DNA of 12,170 bases from Globobulimina sp. (Eukaryota > Foraminifera > Rotaliida). The stretch lies in contig PIVH01000012.1 of NCBI GenBank assembly GCA_003354225.1, positions 1-12,170 of the forward strand. Direction: 5' to 3'. The stretch's first letter is position 1; every line of letters begins with the position of its first letter. Position numbers and translations under genes: made by a program. The notes below the pieces were generated by a model. That model ran no database searches and was not told the origin of the DNA. It was given only the letters and a program-made list of their open reading frames with translations. Positions 1 to 10,300 of this stretch are shown piece after piece.

Positions 1-139
1 TTTTAATGATTTTTTTGCCTTTGAAAAATATGCCATGATTATTTGCATATTCCAACAATGATCTGATCAGTGTTTCAGTTATTAATTTTTTCTTGACAGC
101 CTGAGGCGTCTGTCGTTTTTTCTCACCGCCCGGTATTTT
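1..139 (-). CDS. Possible exon of a neighbouring gene, cut by the left edge
   Basis: On the minus strand the frame whose codons begin at 139, 136 and so on is free of stops for 46 codons, down to the window edge; a TGA at 142-140 bounds it upstream. The translation is mixed and protein-like: a basic start (PGGEKKRQTPQAVKKK), then ETLIRSLLEYANNHG and a Lys-rich end. It looks unlike the AT-driven Phe/Ile/Leu translations of the spacers nearby. There is no ATG in the frame, so if real it follows a splice acceptor; CAG trinucleotides at 112-110 and 103-101 are candidates. I recognise no family. The alternative is a chance open stretch of modest length. The local G+C between about 95 and 135 is higher than in the adjacent spacer, which favours coding. 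Confidence 0.35.
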
Positions 140-158
140 TCATTTTTTTGTTAACATT

Positions 159-198
159 TTCTCTTAGCATGCACCTAGCGGTCTGTTCTCTTAGCATG
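159..198. repeat. Pair of 13-bp direct repeats
   Basis: TTCTCTTAGCATG occurs at 159-171 and exactly again at 186-198, with start points 27 bp apart. Both copies lie in the spacer left of the channel gene. Read on the minus strand they fall in a short ATG-initiated frame of 24 codons (ATG at 198) that ends in TGA, with the repeat giving Met-Leu-Arg-Glu twice nine residues apart. They could be a duplicated regulatory site or a small tandem duplication. Confidence 0.5.
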
Positions 199-459
199 TA
201 AAATAATTTGATTTTTAATTTTAATAATTTTAATACTCGGTATTAATTTACGGTCGGTTAACTCTAAACAATTTTGTGCTTAAACAAATGTCCACTCACA
301 ATTCCAAAACAAATTCCAATTCCATCCATATATTAACATAAAAATGAATTTATTGATATACAGCTGAGATATTTCACTGGCAATAGGGATCGACGCGAGT
401 AAAGCTTCAAGATTGAGGCTTAATAAGTAAAAAATTAATTGTGATGCAACAGCGTCTAA

Positions 460-465
460 TTTATT
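460..465 (-). terminator. Candidate polyadenylation signal of the channel gene
   Basis: The plus strand reads TTTATT, so the minus-strand transcript reads AATAAA about 90 nt after the TAG stop at 558-556. That spacing is reasonable for a 3' end. In AT-rich DNA the hexamer is common; a second copy at 354-349 is the alternative. Confidence 0.35.
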
Positions 466-555
466 AATTGTGATGATAACATGCAAGGATATATATAATA
501 AAAAGAAAAAACAATAAAAACAATGCATGTACAATTACACAAATCGGATGAAAAT

Positions 556-1451
556 CTATAATTTTGTACTGTCACTGTTAGGCACATCGAAATTTATATG
601 GTCAATATCAATATCATTATCATTATCAAAATTATCATAATCCTCTGTGATGATAAATTCATCATCGACATCATTGACATCATTCTTAACCACCACATCC
701 TTAAACTTTACCTGGTTTTTTGTCTTTTTTGTATCTTTAATACAATCATCATCATCATCCTCATAAATTGTTGGTGTTGTCGGTCTGTTATTTTTCATAA
801 TCAAATCACTGACGGTGCTGCTATTACTGTTATTATTGTAAGCCATCGACGTGTACGAAATACTGTGAATTGTTTCCATTTTTTGTTTTTGCGCATTCTC
901 AATTTCTTGTAAAAATTCTTCTTTACTCACATCTACGTCTTTTTTCGTGTCATTTCGAACATTAATTTTGAGATTGCTAATATTTACTTTTGGTGCTGTA
1001 TTATTAAAATTGGCTTTCATTATTTTCTTATGTTTCCCACCAAGTGGTCCTCTCCGTTTTTTAGCACCAAATTTCCCACCTTTTCTGGCACCACTTTTAG
1101 GACCACCACCACTCAGCTTTTTCTTTCTAGATCTCACAGAATTGGCTCTCGCAGAATTGTGTGTTATATGTGGAGTGGATTTTGTTTTTTTAAATAATTG
1201 GTCCATATTATCAACACCAGCCACAATATCATCATAATGATCATATTGATGTGTATTACTTGTTTCTTTCTCTTCTTTCTCTTCTTCTTCTTCTTCAACA
1301 ACATTGATATCATAGTCACGCGGTACAACATCACCTGAATCATCACTGCTATCTTTACTCGACGAGATCCCGCCACTCGCATGGTCATAAAATGAGGGTT
1401 TATCATTTAATTTATTTTTGGCAATCCTGTTTGTATTCCCTCTCTTACGCG
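556..1451 (-). CDS. Exon 2 of the K+ channel: basic Gly/Lys patch and acidic C-terminal tail
   Basis: This exon encodes residues 716-1013. Its frame is open right up to a TAA at 1473-1471 with no ATG before 1206, so it needs an upstream exon; splicing to the channel supplies one in the same frame. An acidic Glu run (768-778) comes first. A strongly basic, Gly-rich patch (about 817-861: RSRKKK, GARKGGKFGAKKRRGPLGGK) follows. An acidic Asp/Asn tail with DDDDD and an Asp-Ile repeat closes the protein. The alternation suggests a polyampholyte that could bind acidic lipid, RNA or the channel itself, but no known domain is visible. Read alone it could be taken for a separate nuclear-type protein of about 216 residues starting at Met 1206; I consider that less likely. 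Confidence 0.75.
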
Positions 1452-3732
1452 CTATATAAATAATAGTTTGTTATTTTTTTACCGTTGTTGTGGATTTAAC
1501 TGTATACACTATACATGGAATGGATCTATATCGTAACGGTAAAAAAAATAAACACCACACACAGACCGAAACACAGAATGACATACCAGCCCGATGTATA
1601 GCATCATCTCTATCCAATGAATTCCTTTTTATAAATATGCCAAATCTCGTTTTTTTTCGTGCTAATTTGGGTACCGGTGTACTTGGATTAGATTTCGATA
1701 TACCGATACCGATTGATGGCAACTGCTGTAATGATCTCGACCGCTGATTCTTATGTTTTAACGTACTCGCTGCAGATATTGCATACACAGTGTCCATTTT
1801 TCCATGCGTACTTTTTGCATGCGGAACTTTTCGAGGAGTATTAATACTAATTTCATTCACGTTAATTGATTTTATGCCATCTTTGGTGAAAGACCTGCTC
1901 TGTGTACTTATGATGGACGACTGATGCATAAATGCATGCAATGCATTCGTATGATTCGAATGATTCGGTTCTTGTAAATGTGGCGATGAAGGTTTCTCTT
2001 TTTGGTTTTTCAATTTATTATGAAAATTAAAGTCAATTTGACGAATATATTTTTTCTGTTTTTTCATTGCGTTTTTCAAATTTGTCTCCATGTTTCTCCA
2101 ACGTTTTCGCCACGTCGTTGGATATTCGGTTTGTAAAATATTCACTATGTCCTGCACACATAATACATAAAACTCACTAAACGTATGACATTTCACTGTA
2201 TGCTTCCGTTTTGGCGAAAAAATGGAGCGTTCACCAATAACATCGCCTCTTTTTAATAATTGTGTCGAACCGTCATGATAATCAATAATAGATTCGCCAG
2301 TTCTTTGTATATATATTTCTTTCGCACGGTCGGATCGTTGAAATAAACAATAATTTTCATTGCATGAAATGGATCTCATTTTGAGTGAGATCTGCCCCAA
2401 TATTTGTAAATTTTTCTTAAACGATTTGAAAAAATCTAATTGCATTAAAATAGTTTGTGCTAAGTATGAATGAATATCATTTTGCAAATAGGGCGGCAAG
2501 GATTGTATTAATTCATTCTCATCAAATACATAATTATAGCCACAATGATATCGGATATGGGTCAATATCGCGCGCGATAATTCTCGCGGCAATTTCTTTT
2601 GGTCGCAAAATGCTTGCGCTTCTTCTAATTTTTGTATTTCAACAGATTTTATTCGATCTCCGTCAGTGATGAGAGAGGTTAATGTACCAATAAAATATGC
2701 AAAAAAGCAGGTTCCCACTAATACGCAAATGGAAACTAACCATTGCTCTGCTTTATTGCCAGGCGTCGCGACAATGTCACCATAGCCTGTGGTGAACAAA
2801 GTAACTACGGCCCAATACCATGAATACGAATATTTTGTAAATGTAGAATAGGAATCTATGACTGAGATATCAGTGGTGTCAAACTGCACCGATACCCACG
2901 AACCTGTACTATTGTGAATGGTGCTGTATCCAACAAAAAACCACGTACAGGCAGCCAAATGCGCAAATAATACCATTAAGGCAAACACTTTAAAAAATTT
3001 TAATACAATCAATACTTCGCGGATCACAAACTGCGACATGAATCCGTCAAAATATTTGATCATTTTAAATAAGCGCAGTATCTTAATTATCCGCACAAAT
3101 CGAAACACACGAAAGATTTTAACCACTTTTATGATATTTGTAGTATTCGATGTAGATACCATAAATTCAAAGGGTATGGAAGTTAATAAATCCACAATAA
3201 ACCAGCCAAACAAATACTTTTTGGCAATTTCCCATTCATCGATAATTAACCTCAATCTATCCCATTTATCAAAATATGCAGTTCGAAATGTTATAAATAT
3301 GTCAATAAGTAATAATAGATCGATGGTGAAGGATATTATGCCACTAAAATGGTGCATATCTAATACTACATTGAAAGCGAGCGAGACAGGAATTTCTATA
3401 CATGTGTATATGAGGGCTATGCAGATTGTTGCATTCCAAAAACATCGAAATGGTCCAAATGGATGTAATATTGGTATATAATAAGATATAGACGCTCTCC
3501 ATTTATTATGTGCATTGTTAGTATTATCATTACTGCCATCATTATCTTTTGATAATGAAGTTTTGCTATCATTTGCATTGTCATTTTTTGTACCATGTCC
3601 CTTCCGGACTAGTGTTGATTTAGTGTATGAACCATATTGATGATGTTGTGTACCCTCTTCTAAATCATCTAAATTTAATGTTGTTGTAGTCATATTTTGA
3701 AATTCAATGTTTATTTTATGTGACTTCGCCAT
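556..3732 (-). CDS. Voltage-gated K+ channel with C-linker and cyclic-nucleotide-binding-type domain, two exons
   Basis: Plasma- or endomembrane channel of the EAG/HCN/plant-Shaker superfamily; tetramers would conduct K+. Coding exons are 3732-1587 and 1451-556, joined over an intron at 1586-1452 through a split codon (G+CG, Ala716), giving 1013 residues. The disordered N-terminus (1-77) is Asn/Asp/Ser-rich. An ILHPFGPFR motif (88-96) typical of the superfamily precedes S1 (about 97-120); S2 is about 130-153, with the D-IFITFRT-YFD signature; S3 about 172-192. S4 (200-228) has Lys/Arg at nearly every third position. S5 is 240-268, the pore loop 300-322 with filter TTGYGD (314-319), diagnostic of K+ selectivity, and S6 about 331-355. 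The C-linker (360-430) resembles HCN; the nucleotide-binding fold is 432-540. In its phosphate-binding cassette G500, E501 and R509 are kept, but the usual Thr after the Arg is Lys510, so ligand binding may be weak or altered. The start is the first ATG, with A at -3 and G at +4. The tail (541-1013) is low-complexity. Family assignment is firm; gating and ligand are inference. Confidence 0.9.
599..640. repeat. Coding hexanucleotide-like repeat, Asp-Asn/Asp-Ile tract
   Basis: An imperfect run of TCATTA/TCAATA units encodes the Asp-Asn-Asp-Ile-Asp-Ile tract near the C-terminus of the channel. It follows the same hexamer logic as two runs in the TMEM131 homologue and was probably made by replication slippage. 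Confidence 0.6.
1452..1586 (-). other. Intron of the channel gene (135 nt)
   Basis: The donor is G|GTATGT (intron from 1586) and the acceptor TATATAG (AG at 1453-1452), the canonical eukaryotic form. The first frame otherwise reads through into a Cys/Val/Leu-rich stretch and stops at TAA 1473-1471; the second frame is open just after that stop and has no start codon. This AG is the only acceptor in the interval that avoids the TAA and keeps the downstream frame. The length is a multiple of three (45 codons) but includes that in-frame TAA, so a retained intron would give a 753-residue channel without the tail. Confidence 0.8.
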
Positions 3733-4351
3733 TCAAAAAAGTAGTGAGTTTTTTTAACTGTTTGTGCTACGTAAATAACAAGATTTATTGAAAACGTTTT
3801 ATGATAATTTAGGATAAATTTGATTTCTTCATTATTATATATAAAAAAAGAAAACAAATACAAACAAAAACAAAAAAAAAGATACATTGAAATACAAAAT
3901 AATAAAAATCATTCTTTGTTTTTTTTTTCTGGCTTTTATTTTTGGTTTGTCAACATTTCTTCATCCCTTTTTTGGAGTTTTTGTCATTTCAACAACCAAC
4001 AATTAATAATTTCTCTTTGTTTTTGTTTCTTTTTTAATTTGAACAAAAACAAGAAAAGCAAAATACAAACATGCATAAAACAAACAAATGGTATGGTATG
4101 GCGATAGGAAAAAGAAAATAATAAAAAAGGAAAAACATTTAAAAATGATTTAACTTTCCCATTTAAAAAGTGTTTCCAGTAAAAATATAAAAAAATATAC
4201 ATTTTTAATGAAAAAAGGAGGGTTTTATTTGTGGCAAAAGAGTGATTTATTAATTCAAAAAAACATAACAACAACAAAAATATTGCTCTTTTGCACATCA
4301 TCAATATTTGTAATTGTTGCTACAAATTTATTTATTTATTTATTTATTTAT
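3733..4351. other. Low-complexity spacer: 3' region of the TMEM131 homologue and promoter side of the channel gene
   Basis: I find no gene here. The spacer is very AT-rich, with long A and T runs (for example near 3840-3930 and 4020-4200). On the minus strand the right end should be the 3' untranslated region of the TMEM131 homologue, with AATAAA hexamers at 4251-4246 and 4229-4224, and the left end the 5' leader of the channel. I see no convincing TATA box. A 106-codon minus-strand frame at 4304-3984 begins with a hydrophobic stretch resembling a signal peptide, but its Phe/Leu/Lys bias follows from the T/A runs and I do not call it. Confidence 0.6.
4246..4251 (-). terminator. Candidate polyadenylation signal of the TMEM131 homologue
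   Basis: AATAAA on the minus strand, about 100 nt after the TAA stop at 4354-4352. Other copies lie inside the TTTA repeat next to the stop and at 4229-4224, so which is used cannot be told from sequence. Confidence 0.3.
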
Positions 4352-4354
4352 TTA
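4327..4354. repeat. Tetranucleotide microsatellite (TTTA)7 that contains the stop codon
   Basis: Seven perfect TTTA units. On the minus strand this reads TAAA repeated, and its first TAA is the stop of the TMEM131 homologue. Because the period is four, TAA recurs every 12 nt in each of the three frames, so slippage or readthrough is stopped at once. The repeat also carries overlapping AATAAA hexamers. Confidence 0.9.
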
Positions 4355-7300
4355 ATATAATTGAGATAATCTAAGACCAGAAGCAATGGTATTTTTGTTT
4401 TGATTGTTATGGTCATTATCATTATCGTTTGAGTTATGAACATCAAATAAATCATTTGTATGTATATTATGAATATCATTATCGTTAATAATCGAATTTA
4501 AACTTTTCTGAATACCAATTTCTAAACTATTTTGAGGCTCTAATTCCTTTGGTAAGTTAATATTGTTTTTATTGTTTTTATTATTTTTATTCGATCTTTG
4601 CGGTGATACATTATATCCCAATGTTTTCAAATCAATACCAAATCCATTTGGTGATAAGATTTGTGACGGTGATTGCTTTGGGGATGGTGTTGATGAATAA
4701 TTTATTGGATATGGCTTCGTGATACGATTATAAGGATTGTTATCTATACGTGGTTTATTTGTGGGTGAAGACAATATGCCATCGGGTACGTGATACATTA
4801 ATGTATTGCTATTATTATCATTATCTCCATCTTGGTCTTCCTCTGCAGATGGCGAACATGACGGTGATGGCGATAATATTGATGGCTTTATTGCTTTTAC
4901 CATATTTAATAAAAATGCGTCATTCTCGTACGTATCATATAAACTTGAAAATGTATGTTTTTTATTTGCATTTTTGCGTAACTCACCTTTTGAATTATAT
5001 TTATGTTTTAATTGTTTAGGTACGAATGGCGCCGCTTTGGTGCTTAATGTCGATTTGACATTATCCTTTTCAACATTCTCTGATGTTTCTCTTTCATAAT
5101 TTGTCCATATTTTATTTGTATCAATGTGGAAATCATCGTTATCTTTGAATATTGAGTTATAATCAGATTTTTTATGCACCTTTTTTTTTCTATTTGTTCT
5201 GCGAATTCGATGTCTTTTCTTGTTATCATTGAATATTAACGGTATCACTAATTCTGCCTCGTTGTTAACAGAGGTAACCATCACTGCTTTGCCTTTGTTA
5301 TTATTTGCATATTTTGGTGATACCGATTTTGAATGTTTAGTGACCACTGGTTGGGTGTTAATAATTTTTACAGCTTGTAATTGTTTGGATGTTGCTGTGG
5401 TTGCTGCAGCTTTTGAGAATGGTGGTTTTGTGCTTCTGTTATTATTATATATGGTAATGCCAGGGGGCAACATTGGGTTATTATTAATTGTATTTGTTAA
5501 TCGAAGTGATGACAATGAAGTATTTGATGTGGTGGTCGATTGTGATGAGAGCGTATTTATTGTATCTGGTGAGTCGTTATGATTATATTCCTTTTTTCTA
5601 TTTGTTTTTGAACGCTTTTCAATCAATACAGGATCGCTCAAATTCCTAGGTCGGGTTTTTGCTGTTTTTCTGCTTTTTGTTGTTTTTGGTGGTGAAATAT
5701 GCATTGCTTTCATCATATTCATGTTTGTGCTTTGCTTTGCTTGCGTTGCTTGTTTGTGCTTGCTTGGTTTTGTTTGCGTGGCTAATAACTTATCGATAGC
5801 TGTTCTAATTTCTGGTGATTGTGATGTTGAGCCATTTGGATGGTGTGGTCTTGGTGGTTTCCGTGGTTTATGTCCGTTGATATTTCTTTTTGTACTTATT
5901 CCATTGTTGTTATTGTTGTGTGCCATTCCTTTTGCTCTCGACGCGTATGATATATTATTTTTATTTATTTTTTGAGTGGTTATGGTTGTTGACATCAAAA
6001 CTGTTCTTGTTTTTGTTTTTGATGAATGTGTTGGTGATGATTTATGCGATGCTTTGTATGGTTTCTTCTTTGTTACGCTCGGTGGTGTTATTACTACTTT
6101 TCGTTTATGTTTAGTATGTTCTTTCTCTTTCTCTCTAATACTCATTGTTTCCTTTTCTTTATTTGCTTTTTCTTTTACTTTTTCCTTATAATTATTTTGA
6201 ATTTCAATTGCAACACTTAATGAAGCGTCAGATTCTGAGCTATCTTCATTACATTCTCTACGTTCTTCTATTTCTTTAGTTTGTTTTGTTTGTTTTCTTC
6301 CATGTGCATTGTCAACGATTTTATCATTTTTCTCAGTTTTTGGTGAATTGTTTAGTGGCGGTTCATCTTCTCGCGGTTGTTGTTGTTGTTGTTCTTTTTT
6401 TGTTGTTTTACTTTTATTTTTCGGACACTGTGGTTTAACTGAAGGTGAATTAGAATTTTTTTTTCGTCGATTATTTTTTCGATTATTATTGATGTTAAGA
6501 TTTGGATTTATTTTATTATGATTTTCATCCATTGCATGTCCTTCATTTGTATTTGAATTTGTTTTTGTTTTCTTTTGTGAAATAATATTAAATTCAAAGA
6601 CAATATTTCGTGAAAATGTAATCAATCGTCTTTTAATATCATTATTCCAAATATTTAAACATTTTCTTTTAAATTTTCTGAATTTTTTAGTTTTTGGTAA
6701 AGTAGAAATAATAAAACCACATAGGATTACAATTATTGTCCATAATAAAATAGAAATAGCCACAACTAAATGATAAATTGGCCTAAAAATATTTAATTTT
6801 GCTGTTATAAATCCTTTAATCTTAATATAACATTGTTTAATTATAAAATTTTTAACTTTATCTGAAATTGGAATATGAAAACAATTTTGAAGGATTTTAT
6901 AAATTATATTTATTACAATCAACGTTATAAATGTTACAAATAATCGAAATGTATGTGAAATTATAAATTTTTTACCTTCTTCCAATGGCTTCAATGCAGA
7001 AATTGAATTAAATAAATTTATATCAATATTAACCTTTGTATTTGTTTTAAAATATAATTTATTACTTTTTTTAACGGAATTGTTTACTATCTCCATATGA
7101 CATGTTTTTATATATAAATTATTATAAATTGGTGGCGATTGAGACAAATCGTAATTAAATATTAATACAAAATCTTTAGATTCTTTGGGTTGTAATTGTA
7201 ACGGAAACATTTCACATCCAATCACACCAAAACCAACATTTTTATTCGACCATAAATTATAAATATTATTATCGTTCCCATCATCATTATATTGGACATA

Positions 7301-10300
7301 ATCCATTCCACTTTGTTGCAAATAATAATTCATTCCATATTCGCTCTCATTATAAAAATTATTATTATCATTATCATTGTTTTTAGTGTACATATATTCA
7401 TCCAATACAGTTTTGTCACAAATTATAAATCGTAGTAATTTCGTGACCAAATCAAACCAAAATGATAATGAATATATGTCATATTTTATATTTTCTTGAT
7501 TTGTTTTCTGTTTATTTAAATTTACTTTTTCTTTTTGGTGTTTTTCTGTATTAAACATATTCAAATCATAAATGCAGGCACTTTGTCGTGTAAATAATGT
7601 GTCATTTTCTAATAAATTCTCATTTGATAGATCAGATTCAATGAATGCCATTCCCTCCAATGTAATTGCAACATTTCCAAAGTTTGTTGCACGAAATTTC
7701 TTTTCGAGCATTAGATAATGTCCAGAATTAATTTTATCCATAAACAAATCGCGATGATTAGTGTCAACAAAATCGTATAAATTTGTTCTTGTTTGTACTA
7801 AGCCATAGTCCTTTGGATTAAATGTAATGTCTATCACATCTTCAACAATCTTATCTGTATCGATATCGATATCAATATCAATATCATTGTCAGAAGCAAC
7901 AAACCATAGCCTATAAATATCCAAAATATTAATGTACTGCGCAACAAATTGCCACAAATTAAAGGAAGGCGCCGGTGTATTATCACTATTATGCATATGA
8001 TAAATATAACCACCATTTTCATCTTTTATTCTGCGCTGAGTCGGTGTTGTTGCATGTTGCTTTTGTTGGTTATCATTTGTATTCAATAATTCATTAACCA
8101 TAAATTTATAATTCGCCTGGACAGGTTTTGGTACATATGCTCTGCCGATGATATTTAATGGATATATTATATCATTTATCAATGTCATCGCATCCGCATC
8201 AATATACACATCATCTTCCTCATCGTCGTCGTCCTCCTCATTGTCAGCATCAATTTTAAGCATTCCTTGTTGTCCAATGCCAGACACATTAAATGACTCA
8301 ATAGTGGTTATATTATTTCTTAGATATAACATTTGATGATAATATCTTGATTTTTTTGGTCGAAACAGAATCGGTCCTAAAATCCCCGTACTGTATGGTT
8401 TTAAAATTATTATATGATTGGCTCTAAATTTCTTATTAGTGGACGGGAAAAATATTGCCTCGTTTTGATTGATAGGCAGAATTAATGAAATTTGTACGGT
8501 TTCATTAAATAAGTTTTGTACTGAAATATTAAACATTTTTGAAGAGCCAACCATAACATTTCCAAAATTTATTGCTTTTTCATTGATCATAAATGACGGC
8601 ATAATCAATTCACCATAAACAATAAATGGTATTTTACCAAAGTTTTTGGAATAAAAATGTCCCACAGCTTGTACTTTGGTATTATTTTCAGACACAATTT
8701 TATCCCATAAAAATTTGCGATATTCATCGATAAATAGCTCCCGTAAATTAACACCTTTTGCATTGACATCAATCTCATGCATTTTGTGTACATTATCCAT
8801 TGCAGATTTAGCCCCAAACGTCAATAGTTTGAATGCTTTATATTTCGTCACTAAATTTTCCGGCACGTCCAATATCTCAAAATGTGAAAATAAATGAGTT
8901 TCACTGGAATTTATATAGATATAATTGCCATATTTGGTGTGTATGGTGTTTGGATTAAAGTATATTTTGGCCACAGGTTGGTTTGTTTTAGCGGGGATTG
9001 TAATTAATCCGCTTAAATGTTTAGGTTTGTTATGAATATTTTGATTTTGCGCAAATATTATCTCAAACATGCTATGCGTTAAATAGGTTTGCTTTGGTTC
9101 TAATCCAATATCTAAATCATAATAATTGTACATTGTAATGCTTTGTGATCGAATGGCTTTGCCAGGAAAGGAATGATCGAACCATATTGGTAATGGCTTA
9201 ACATTTAATGAACCAAAATGTACTTCGAATACGACCTTAACTCGCAATAAATAGGAAGAGATCGCAGTGGATATCCAATTGTCATTAAATTTCATCATAA
9301 ACCTGCCAGCGTTTAGATGCTCCGAATTATTTGCTGTCACATTCAAAAATGTATAAAAGACGTATTTTTTCTTTTTTCTCTTGGGATTGAATTTTGAGAG
9401 TATTTCTGGAGCAATGCCAATGGCTAAATACGCATATTCATATTTATTGATCACATCCACGGATTTTACAGTCATATCTGATCGCCGTTGGTACAGAAAA
9501 AAACTGATTAAATCATACGTATCCACGTCAAACAAGGCATCGTACGAATCTTTGAATATTTTATCTGTGGATATTAACTTATTGTATTGGTTTATCACTG
9601 GAATAAGTGTCAAATGAACGGGATTATCATTCCTTAGCTCCAATGTATTGATAATTTTGCCATTCACAGGAATTGCACCAAAATCAATCACAATTTGCAC
9701 TGGTCCTGGTTGTAAAACGTTGTTTTTTTTTGCCGCTAATAAATTGCTGATATTTTTATTTTTATAAATTTGGGATAATGACACTGATGGATTGAACCAA
9801 TTCGCTTTTTGATTGATCTCAATCCTTTTGCCCATATCATTGGTCATATTTGCATGGTAAAGATGTAATTGTCCATTGTACACTGTTATGGGTATTTGGA
9901 ATGATGTGATATTTGTGTTTAATATCAATTGAGTTTCATACATTGATCTATTTGATTTTGGATAATATTTTAATTTGCAAATTGTGCCATTTTCACCATC
10001 TAAAATGCGTTTACCTTTATAAAATTCAACAATCTCAAAATCAATCTGTCCGTAATTATTTATAATGGTCCCGTTCTTAACGCAGTTAAATACGCACAAT
10101 GACTCCAATTGGAGAGGGATTAAGAAATTATTTTGCATTCTCATCTCGCGAATCATCGGCACATATTTTATGTGCCTTGAACTGTTCCAATATGGTTTTG
10201 GATAAAACAGTGATTGCTGGAAGGAATAATTTAAATTTCCCAATAATATCCATCCATTTATGTAGCTATTCAATTTATTTTTATATTTATGTTTTTGTTT

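Larger units (their letters stand above)
140..555. other. Spacer including the 3' untranslated region of the channel gene
   Basis: I see no supportable gene here. The right part should be the 3' untranslated region of the minus-strand channel gene, whose TAG stop is at 558-556. AATAAA signals on the minus strand lie at 465-460 (about 90 nt past the stop) and 354-349. The left part holds a pair of 13-bp direct repeats. An 84-codon minus-strand frame at 534-280 has a strongly AT-driven composition and no recognisable domain, and I take it as chance. Confidence 0.6.

Noticed and set aside
95-121. GACAG...CTGTC hairpin followed by six T, resembling a terminator
   Set aside because: Only five pairs with a ten-base loop, inside the probable left-edge coding frame; not enough to call a terminator in a eukaryote.
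280-534. Minus-strand frame of 84 codons with hydrophobic translation
   Set aside because: It lies in the 3' untranslated region of the channel gene; its Phe/Leu/Ile bias follows from AT-rich sequence and it shows no domain.
556-1224. Separate 222-codon gene starting at GTG 1224
   Set aside because: The frame continues upstream of that GTG with no ATG and joins the channel in frame across a canonical intron; a GTG start is not expected in a nuclear gene.
1164-1406. Minus-strand frame with a long Lys/Arg run
   Set aside because: It is an out-of-frame reading of the Glu-rich part of channel exon 2.
2918-3481. Plus-strand frame of 187 codons
   Set aside because: Antisense to the S1-S5 region of the channel, which matches a known family on the other strand.
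3820-4107. Plus-strand frame of 95 codons
   Set aside because: Lys/Asn/Gln then Phe runs mirror the A and T tracts of the spacer; looks like chance.
3984-4304. Minus-strand frame of 106 codons beginning with a signal-peptide-like stretch
   Set aside because: The translation is dominated by Phe, Leu and Lys from T and A runs in a low-complexity spacer; no conserved motif and no support for a gene.
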